Source of the DNA: CAVQNQ01 sp964427655
GTDB lineage: Bacteria; Acidobacteriota; Terriglobia; Bryobacterales; Bryobacteraceae
Length of the DNA stretch: 9,586 bases
Reading direction: 5' to 3'
Assembly (NCBI GenBank): GCA_964427655.1
Contig: CAYRWE010000193.1
Coordinates: 1-9,586 of the forward strand
Within the stretch, counting starts at the first letter, position 1. Each line of letters begins with the position of its first letter. The translations under genes and the position numbers were made by a program. Below are positions 1 through 6,451 of this stretch, one piece after another. The notes under the pieces are model-generated. The model saw nothing but the letters and a program-made list of their open reading frames with translations. It was not told the origin of the DNA and made no database searches.

Positions 1-1
1 C

Positions 2-112
2 GGCGGCCAGCTCTACGTCAGCCGCGGCATCGGCACCATCGCCGCCCCCATGCGCGTCGGCGCGCCGCCCGAAATCCCCGTCTTCGAGCTGGTTCGCGAA
101 GCGGGTGCCTGA
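2..112 (+). CDS. C-terminal end of a calcineurin-like metallophosphoesterase (partial)
   Basis: Only the last 36 codons and the TGA stop at 110-112 are in the window; the 5' part lies upstream. The visible peptide contains GQLYVSRGIGT, then P-M-R, then PPEIPVFEL. This is the typical closing strand pattern of YkuE/YaeI-type metallophosphoesterases, where a G-x-x-Y-V-S-R-G-x-G stretch is followed by P-x-R and a P-E-I strand. Members of that family hydrolyse phosphoesters, some of them lipid-linked, using a two-metal centre. The metal-binding D-x-H, GD and GNH motifs would all be upstream, so activity cannot be judged here. The gene reads in the same direction as the kinases, but a spacer of about 78 bases separates them, so a shared transcript is possible but not shown. 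The family call rests on a short tail. Confidence 0.7.
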   Translation, partial: GGQLYVSRGIGTIAAPMRVGAPPEIPVFELVREAGA

Positions 113-190
113 CCTCCGCAATCCCGCAACGTGCGCTAGAATCAGTTCTCTGCGGCCGCCGGGAGAGAATCGCCGGGACGGCGCCCCCGG
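113..190. other. Spacer with an inverted repeat and a weak -10-like hexamer
   Basis: This is the only gap ahead of the kinase pair, so it is the natural place for their promoter unless they are read through from upstream. TAGAAT at 137-142 matches five of six bases of a sigma-70 -10 box, but I find no credible -35 box at the usual distance. TTCTCT at 146-151 and AGAGAA at 164-169 form a six-base-pair stem around a GC-rich loop that contains the palindrome GCGGCCGC (152-159). No T-run follows it, so it is not a standard intrinsic terminator. It could be a weak terminator for the upstream gene or a leader hairpin. Confidence 0.3.
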
Positions 191-3100
191 ATGCCAATCC
201 GGTCGCCTCGAAGCGGTACGATGACTCAAGCCATCCTCTCCGTCGAAGCCGTCGCCCACTTCCGCCGCGCCCGCGGCGAAGTCCTGTGCGCGGCCGGATT
301 CGAGATCCTCGAAGCCGCCAACGGTTCCGACGCCCTGCGCCTGGCGTCCGAAAATCAGCCCGCACTGGCCGTTCTCGCCATCGACCTGCCCGAAATGGAT
401 GGCCTGGAAATCTGCCGCCGGTTGAAAGCCGATCCCCGCACCGCCGCCATCCCCGTGTTGCACATCGACGGCCCCGGCTTGCCGTATGGCCGCTACGCGC
501 AATCGCTCGCGAGCGGCGCCCAGGCCTACTTGCAGGAGCCGGTCGCTCCCGCCATCCTCACCGGTGTCGCCACTGCGTTGATCCGCGCCCGCTCGGACGC
601 CGCGACCGCCGCCGAACAGGATGCCGTCGCCAAGGACCGGCTATCGGCGCTGATCGACGGCATTCCCGACGAGGTCTGGTTCGCCGACGCCCAGGGCCGC
701 TTCACGCTGGCGAATCCAGCCGCTCTCCGGGAATTCAAGATCGACGCTCCAACCCAGTTGGAAGTCGAGGCGATGGCCAAGAGCCTGGAGATCTATCGCG
801 CCGATGGCAGCCTGCGCCCTCCCGAGGAGGCTCCGCCGTTGCGCGCTCTGCGCGGGGAGATCGTGCAGGAGCAGGAAGAGATCGTCCGCACCCCGGCTTC
901 CGGCGCGCTGCGCTATCGCCAGACCAGCGCCGCCCCGGTCAAAGACGCCGCCGGCAACATCATCGGATCGGTATCGGTGGTCCGCGACATCACCGCACGC
1001 AAACAGGCCGAGGAAACCCTCCGCGCCGCCCAGGAGCGCAACCGCTTCCTGGCCAACATGCTCGATCACGCCGATCAGCCCTTCGCCATCGGCTACCCGG
1101 ATGGCAGCCTCGGGTACCTCAACTCTGCCTTCGAACGCCTCACCGGCTATACCCGCGAGGAACTCCAGGCCATCGACTGGTCGGCGACTCTGACTCCGCC
1201 CGAATGGCGCGCCCTCGAAAGCGCCCATCTAGAGGAGCTTCACCGCACCCGCCGGCCGGTCCGCTATGAGAAGGAGTACCTTCGCAAAGACGGCACACGG
1301 GTGCCCATCGAACTACTCGTTCACCTCTCCACCGGCGAGCGCGGCCAGCCCCTCTACTATTCGTTCCTCACCGATCTCACCGAACGCCGCCAGGCCCAGG
1401 AGGCCCTCCGCCGGCAGGGCGAATGGCTGCGCGTCACCCTCAGCAGCATCGGCGACGCCGTCCTGGCCGCCGGCATCGATGGAACCATCGCTTTCCTCAA
1501 CCCGGTCGCCGAGCGCCTCACCGGCTGGACCCAGGAGCAGGCCCTCGGCCATCCGGCCCAGGACGTGTTCCGGACCCTCAACGAACAGACCCGTGAGCCT
1601 GCCGAGGATATCGTCGCGTCCGTTCTTCGCGGAGGCCGTCCCGTTACCCTGGCCAATCACACCGCGCTGGTCACCCGCGACGGCCGCGAGATCCCCATCG
1701 AGGATAGCGCCGCCCCCATTTTGGATGCCGCCGGCAGCGTGATCGGAGTCGTGCTGGTCTTCCACGACGTCGCCGGGAAGCGCCGTGCGGAGGAGGCTCT
1801 CCGCGAGGAGCGCGCGCGCCTCACACTGGCGCTGGACGTGGCGCACGCCGGAATCTGGGAGTGGGACCTCCGCACCAACCTTAGCGTCTGGTCGGAAGAG
1901 TTGTGGAAAGTTTATGGGCTGGAGCCGCATAGCTGCCAGCCCTCCTATGAGGCCTGGCGCGAGGTCGTTCACCCGGACGACCGGCCCTCGGCCGAGCAAA
2001 TCGTGCAAGAGGCCGCTCGCAACGGAACCGAGATGCGCCTCGAGTTCCGCGTCCAGGACCCCGACGGCACGGTGCGCTGGCTGCTCTCCCTCGGCCGCCC
2101 CCTGCGCGATGCCGATGGCCACCTGGCGCGCTTCGTTGGAATCGCCGTGGACTTCACCGCGATTAAGAAGGCCGAGCAGGCCCTGCGGGTTAGCGAGGCG
2201 CGCTACCGGAACCTCTTCGAGACCGTGAACGAAGGCTTCGCGCTGTGCGAGATCGTCTGCGATGAGTCCGGAAAACCGCGCGACTATCGCCACTTGGCGG
2301 TCAATCCGGCTTTCGAACGTCAAACCGGCGTCACGGCCGAATATATCCTCACCCACACCAGCCGCGAGACGTTTCCGCAAGCCGAGCCTGTCTGGCTTGA
2401 ACGGTACTCCAGGGTGGCTCTCACCGGCGAGCCGGCGCACTTCGAGGAATGGTTCGGTGCCGCGGGGCGCTGGTTCCAGGTTTCGGCTTTTCAGACCGAA
2501 CCCGGCCGCTTCGGTGCCGTATTCTCCGACGTCACCGCGCGCAAGCGCGCCGAAGAAGAGCGCCAGCGCCTGGCCGCCGAATTGGCCGACCGCGTCGAAG
2601 AGCTTCAAGCCATCCTGGACGCCGCGCCCGTCGCCATTTGGATCGCCCACGACCCGCAAGGCCTCCGCATCACCGGCAACGCCTTCACCGATCGCATCGT
2701 CACGCCGCCCGAGCGGGGCGCCAATATCTCCCTCAGCCCGCCCCCCGGCGCCGCGCCCCTCCCGTACAAGGTCTGCCGCAACGGCGTCGAGCTGCGGCCC
2801 GAGGGGTTGCCTGCCCATATCGCCGCCACGACCGGCCGGCCCGTGGGGCAGCAAGAGATGGATCTGGTCTTCCCCGATGGCCGCGTGGCCAACCTGCTCA
2901 TGAGCGCCGTGCCCCTGTTCGATACCCACGGACAAGTGCGCGGCGCTATCGCGGCCGGCGCCGATATCACCAGCCGCCGGCAAGCCGAACAGGCCCTCCG
3001 CGAGAACGAAGCCGTCCTGCGCGGTTTCTTCGACAGTGCCGGAGTCATGCGCGGATTCGTGGACCTCGTCGATGGCGCCATTACCCACGTTTCTTGCAAT

Positions 3101-6100
3101 ACGGCCGCGGCCGAGCTGAACGGCGTGGATCGGGATTCGATCGCCGGCCAGACCGCACGACAGACCGGCGCTTCCGAGGAGGTCGTGCGCGCGTGGACCG
3201 CTCTCTACGAGGAGAGCCGGCTCACCGGCAGCCCCGTCTCCATGGAATACGCCCGCCCGGGCGCCCCCGGCCAGGACCGCTGGATGCACGGCACCGCAGC
3301 CTACCTGGGAACCGGGCCCTCCGGCCATCCCCGCTTCGCTTACACGCTCCTCGATCTCACCGCCCGCAAACGCGCCGAAGAGGCGCTGCGCGAAAGCGAG
3401 GAGCGCCTTCGCCTGGCCCAGATCAGTGCCGGCGTCGGCGTCTGGGAATGGAATCCGCGCGCGGACACGCTCTATCTCACGCCCGAATTCGAACAACTCT
3501 ACGGTTTGCCCCCGGGGACCATCAAGACGGCTGAGGATTGGCGCCCGCTGATCTATCCCGATGACCTCGCCCGAGTCGAAGCCACACGAGACACCGCCGT
3601 CGCCAACCACGAGCCTTTCGAGATGGAATTCCGCATTCTTCACGCGTCGGGTGAAATTCGCTGGCTGTCCGGCAACGGCGCCGCTGTCTACGACGATTCC
3701 GGCGAAACCGTGCGGATCCTCGGAGTCAATGTAGACATTACCGCGCGCAAGCTCGCCGAGGGGCGCCTCCGTGAGAGCGAACTTCAATTGCGCACCCTGG
3801 GCGACAACCTGCCGCTAGGAGCGATCTACAGGTACCGCGTCGATGCCGGCGGTCGGCACCATGTCGATTTCATCAGCGCCGGCATCGAGCGCCTCACCGG
3901 CGTGCCCGCGGCCGAGTTCATGAACGATGCCGCCACCGTGGCCCGCTATACAGTGCCCGAAGACCGCGATAAACTCGCCGCCGCCATCGATCTGTCGCGC
4001 GACTCGCTGACCCGCTTTGAAGTGGAACTGCGGCATACCCATCGCGTAACCGGCGAGCTTCGTTGTTCGCTGTTGCGCTCCACGCCTACCCGCCTCCCGG
4101 ACGGCTCTACCGTGTGGGATGGCATCGAACTCGACATCACCGAGCGGAAACGCGTCGAAGAAGCCCTGCGCGAGAGCGAGGAGCGCTTCCGTATCATGGC
4201 GGATGGTTGCCCAACCCTGATCTGGGTAACCGATGCTGAAGGCAAGCAGCGCTTCGTCAACCGGACCTATCTGGAGTTCTTCGGCACGACCTTCGAGCAA
4301 CTGCGCGGAAGTGGATGGCAGCCTCGGGTTCACCCGGACGACGCGCCCGCCTATGTCGAAGCGGTCCGCTGCGCCGTCCGCGACCGCGCGCCTTTCCATG
4401 CCGAAGCGCGCGTGCGCAATGGCGATGGCGAGTGGCGCTGGGTCGCATCCTACGCGGAGCCGCGCTGCTCGGCCGGCGGCGAGTTTCTGGGCCACGTCGG
4501 CATCACCCTGGACGTCACCGAAAGCAGGCGCGCCCAGGAGGCCTTGCGCGAAAGCCGGGCGACTCTTCAGGCCGCCCTCCATAGCATGGCCGATGCGGTC
4601 TTCATCTCCGATGCCGAGGGCCGCTTCATCGAGTTCAACGACGCCTTCGCGACCTTTTACAGGTTCCCGAGCAAGGAGGAGTGCTTCAGGACTTTCGCCG
4701 AACTTCACGGCAGCCTCGAGGTGTTGCTGCCGGATGGAACGCCCGCGCCGCGGGACATGTGGGCCGTGCCGCGGGCTCTCCGGGGCGAGTCTGCCGCCAA
4801 CGTCGAATTCACCCTGCGGCGCAAGGACACCGGCGAAACCTGGATCGGAAGCTATAGCTTCGGCCCCATTCGCGACAAGAGCGGCGCCATCGTCGGCTCC
4901 GTGGTGGTGGCCCGCGACATCACCGAGATCAAGCGCGCCGAGGAAGCCCTGCGGCGCCAGGCGGCCCTGCTCGACCTGTCCTACGACGCCGTCGTCGTGC
5001 GCACCGAACAGGATCGCATCACCTTCTGGAACCAGGGCGCCCAGGAGACCTATGGATGGACCGCCCAGGAAGCCATGGGCCAGGTGATCCACGATTTTTT
5101 GCAGACGCGCTCTCCCAAGCCGCTGTCTGAAATCGCCGCGCAAGCGTCCGCCACGGGCCGCTGGGAAGGCGAGCTCGTTCACACGTGCAAAGACGGCCGC
5201 CAGGTCACCGTCATCACGCGCTGGGCGGTGCAGCGCGATCCGGATGGGCGCCCGATCGGGATCCTCGAGATCAACCGCGATATTACCGAGCGCAAACAGG
5301 CCGAAGAGCGCCTCCGCGACGCCCAGAAACTCGAAAGCCTCGGCCTGCTGGCCGGCGGCGTGGCCCACGATTTCAATAACCTCTTGGTCGGCGTCATCGG
5401 CAACGCCAGCCTGGCTCAGGAGATGCTCCCTCCGAACGACCCGGCCTCCGAGCTGCTCGATGGGGTCATCAAGACCGGCGAGCAGGCCGCTCACCTCACC
5501 CGCCAGATGCTGGCCTATTCCGGCAAAGGAAAGTTTGTCGTCGAATCGCTCGATTTGTCGGCCCTCATCCCCGAAATCAGCGGCCTCGTGCGGCCGTCCA
5601 TCTCCAAGAAGATCGCCCTGCATTTCGATCTGGCCGCCGGCCTGCCGCCCATCGAAGCCGACCGTGGGCAGGTTCAGCAAGTCTTCATGAACCTGGTCCT
5701 CAACGCCGCCGAGGCCATCGGCAGCCATGACGGCCTCATCTCCATCCGCACCGGCGTCGAAGACGTCGACCGCCGTTATTCCCATCGCCACCCCGAAGCG
5801 GCCGAGTTGCAGCCCGGCCGATACGCTTATCTGGAGGTCCGCGATACCGGCTGCGGCATGGATGAGGCCACCCGTGCCAAGATCTTCGACCCCTTCTTCT
5901 CCACCAAGTTCACCGGCCGGGGGCTGGGGCTGGCGGCCGTTTCCGGCATCTTGCGCGGACATCATGGCGCTATCGTGGTCACCAGCGCGCCGGGCAAAGG
6001 CAGTTGCTTCACGGTGCTCTTCCCAGCCGCCGCGCCGAGAGGTGCCCGGTCGGCCAGAACCGCGCCGGGCGAGGCTACGCTGCGGGGCACTGGGGTCATC

Positions 6101-6451
6101 CTCGTCGTGGACGATGAGCCCCTCGTGCGGCAGATGGCCAAAATGGCCCTCGAGCGCCACGGGTACACGGTTTTGGTGGCGGAAAGCGGCCCCGCCGCGA
6201 TCGATATTTTCCGTAGATTCCCCGGCCGCATCGCGCTGGTGGTCCTCGATTTGAGCATGCCGCAGATGAGCGGCGAGGAGACGCTCCCGGAACTCAACAA
6301 GGTCCGGCCGGGCGTCAAGGTGGTCGTATCGAGTGGCTACAGCGAGGCCGAGGCCATGAACCTGTTTCGGGGTCAGCGGGTTGTAGGCTTCATCCAGAAG
6401 CCATACAATTCCAAAGGACTGGCCGAGAAGGTAAAGGTCTATCTTGGATAA
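191..6451 (+). CDS. Giant soluble multi-PAS hybrid sensor histidine kinase (pseudo-REC / 12 PAS / HisKA / HATPase / REC)
   Basis: This is a 2086-residue cytosolic hybrid kinase; I see no signal peptide or membrane helix. A degenerate receiver (about 15-125) is followed by twelve PAS domains, each closing with a D-[ILVF]-T type strand and charged helix. They end near residues 272, 400, 531, 660, 786, 931, 1061, 1188, 1321, 1447, 1582 and 1703. PAS 4, 8, 9 and 10 look like the PAS_3 subtype (W-E-W and H-P-D-D style motifs). The HisKA domain carries HDFNN with phosphoacceptor His1726, as in the HPK4 group. The HATPase has N-box Asn1838, DTGCGM from Asp1885 and TGRGLGL from 1908. The C-terminal receiver is intact: Asp1974/Asp1975, phosphoacceptor Asp2020, Ser2048 and Lys2070. 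Ligands are unknown, and no LOV cysteine motif is present. The alternative ATG at 221 (codon 11) fits the domain start better, and neither start has a good ribosome site. No output domain is attached, so a separate partner is inferred. Confidence 0.96.
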   Translation: MPIRSPRSGTMTQAILSVEAVAHFRRARGEVLCAAGFEILEAANGSDALRLASENQPALAVLAIDLPEMDGLEICRRLKADPRTAAIPVLHIDGPGLPYGRYAQSLASGAQAYLQEPVAPAILTGVATALIRARSDAATAAEQDAVAKDRLSALIDGIPDEVWFADAQGRFTLANPAALREFKIDAPTQLEVEAMAKSLEIYRADGSLRPPEEAPPLRALRGEIVQEQEEIVRTPASGALRYRQTSAAPVKDAAGNIIGSVSVVRDITARKQAEETLRAAQERNRFLANMLDHADQPFAIGYPDGSLGYLNSAFERLTGYTREELQAIDWSATLTPPEWRALESAHLEELHRTRRPVRYEKEYLRKDGTRVPIELLVHLSTGERGQPLYYSFLTDLTERRQAQEALRRQGEWLRVTLSSIGDAVLAAGIDGTIAFLNPVAERLTGWTQEQALGHPAQDVFRTLNEQTREPAEDIVASVLRGGRPVTLANHTALVTRDGREIPIEDSAAPILDAAGSVIGVVLVFHDVAGKRRAEEALREERARLTLALDVAHAGIWEWDLRTNLSVWSEELWKVYGLEPHSCQPSYEAWREVVHPDDRPSAEQIVQEAARNGTEMRLEFRVQDPDGTVRWLLSLGRPLRDADGHLARFVGIAVDFTAIKKAEQALRVSEARYRNLFETVNEGFALCEIVCDESGKPRDYRHLAVNPAFERQTGVTAEYILTHTSRETFPQAEPVWLERYSRVALTGEPAHFEEWFGAAGRWFQVSAFQTEPGRFGAVFSDVTARKRAEEERQRLAAELADRVEELQAILDAAPVAIWIAHDPQGLRITGNAFTDRIVTPPERGANISLSPPPGAAPLPYKVCRNGVELRPEGLPAHIAATTGRPVGQQEMDLVFPDGRVANLLMSAVPLFDTHGQVRGAIAAGADITSRRQAEQALRENEAVLRGFFDSAGVMRGFVDLVDGAITHVSCNTAAAELNGVDRDSIAGQTARQTGASEEVVRAWTALYEESRLTGSPVSMEYARPGAPGQDRWMHGTAAYLGTGPSGHPRFAYTLLDLTARKRAEEALRESEERLRLAQISAGVGVWEWNPRADTLYLTPEFEQLYGLPPGTIKTAEDWRPLIYPDDLARVEATRDTAVANHEPFEMEFRILHASGEIRWLSGNGAAVYDDSGETVRILGVNVDITARKLAEGRLRESELQLRTLGDNLPLGAIYRYRVDAGGRHHVDFISAGIERLTGVPAAEFMNDAATVARYTVPEDRDKLAAAIDLSRDSLTRFEVELRHTHRVTGELRCSLLRSTPTRLPDGSTVWDGIELDITERKRVEEALRESEERFRIMADGCPTLIWVTDAEGKQRFVNRTYLEFFGTTFEQLRGSGWQPRVHPDDAPAYVEAVRCAVRDRAPFHAEARVRNGDGEWRWVASYAEPRCSAGGEFLGHVGITLDVTESRRAQEALRESRATLQAALHSMADAVFISDAEGRFIEFNDAFATFYRFPSKEECFRTFAELHGSLEVLLPDGTPAPRDMWAVPRALRGESAANVEFTLRRKDTGETWIGSYSFGPIRDKSGAIVGSVVVARDITEIKRAEEALRRQAALLDLSYDAVVVRTEQDRITFWNQGAQETYGWTAQEAMGQVIHDFLQTRSPKPLSEIAAQASATGRWEGELVHTCKDGRQVTVITRWAVQRDPDGRPIGILEINRDITERKQAEERLRDAQKLESLGLLAGGVAHDFNNLLVGVIGNASLAQEMLPPNDPASELLDGVIKTGEQAAHLTRQMLAYSGKGKFVVESLDLSALIPEISGLVRPSISKKIALHFDLAAGLPPIEADRGQVQQVFMNLVLNAAEAIGSHDGLISIRTGVEDVDRRYSHRHPEAAELQPGRYAYLEVRDTGCGMDEATRAKIFDPFFSTKFTGRGLGLAAVSGILRGHHGAIVVTSAPGKGSCFTVLFPAAAPRGARSARTAPGEATLRGTGVILVVDDEPLVRQMAKMALERHGYTVLVAESGPAAIDIFRRFPGRIALVVLDLSMPQMSGEETLPELNKVRPGVKVVVSSGYSEAEAMNLFRGQRVVGFIQKPYNSKGLAEKVKVYLG
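221..571 (+). other. N-terminal pseudo-receiver domain that has lost every catalytic residue
   Basis: Within the first kinase, the fold pattern of a receiver is clear: AGFEILEAANG for helix 1/strand 2, LPEMDGLEICRRLKADP after strand 3, and IPVLHI for strand 4. The phosphorylation chemistry is gone. The acidic pair is Glu19-Ala20, the phosphoacceptor position is Ala63, the Thr/Ser position is Asp93, and the conserved Lys is Glu116 (numbering from the ATG at 191). Asp65 lies two residues beyond the normal site and is not in register. The domain probably works as a binding or dimerisation platform, or senses something other than phosphate. That role is inference. Confidence 0.8.
3386..3408 (+). 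repeat. Dispersed inter-PAS linker repeat (copy in first kinase)
   Basis: This 23-base stretch encodes the L-R-E-S-E-E-R linker helix between PAS 7 and PAS 8. It is identical to 7611-7633 in the second kinase, and a one-base variant of it starts at 4166. Protein-level versions occur at many of the PAS junctions. It is a coding repeat of the signalling helix, not a mobile element. Confidence 0.6.
5279..6451 (+). repeat. Duplicated transmitter-receiver module, copy 1
   Basis: This is the 3' part of the first kinase, from the D-I-T-E-R-K-Q linker through HisKA, HATPase and the C-terminal receiver to the stop (390 residues). It is collinear with 8337-9506 and about four-fifths identical in protein by eye. 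The DNA is also close: the 29 bases at 5354-5382, around the phosphoacceptor His codon, match 8412-8440 exactly. Upstream of 5279 the two genes differ, so the left edge is sharp. The main difference in length is one residue, in the linker between HATPase and receiver. Confidence 0.9.
6433..6437 (+). promoter_or_regulatory. Ribosome binding site for the second kinase, inside the end of the first
   Basis: AAAGG at 6433-6437, within a purine-rich stretch from 6425, lies six bases before the TTG at 6444. It supports TTG as the true start and suggests translational coupling, because the ribosome ending the first gene finishes at 6451, just past the new start. The matching place at the end of the second kinase reads GTCAAAGCC, without the GG, so the site is specific to the copy that has a gene after it. 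Confidence 0.6.

Noticed and set aside
137..142. TAGAAT as a firm sigma-70 promoter for the operon
   Set aside because: There is no matching -35 box or extended -10 TGn, so it is noted only as a weak candidate in the spacer.
146..169. Inverted repeat as an intrinsic terminator of the upstream gene
   Set aside because: The stem is only six pairs with mismatches above it, and no T-run follows.
383..385. Asp65 as a shifted phosphoacceptor of the N-terminal receiver
   Set aside because: It sits two residues past the conserved position, and the acidic pair, Thr and Lys are also missing, so a working phosphorylation site is unlikely.
1313..3787. Minus-strand open frame of 824 codons
   Set aside because: It is antisense to clear PAS domains, has no recognisable domain, and its repeats mirror the sense-strand linkers. 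GC-rich codon bias explains its openness.
191..6451. LOV-type light sensing by one of the PAS domains
   Set aside because: No flavin-binding N-C-R-F-L-Q-like motif is present in any of the sixteen PAS domains, so light sensing by flavin adduct is not supported.
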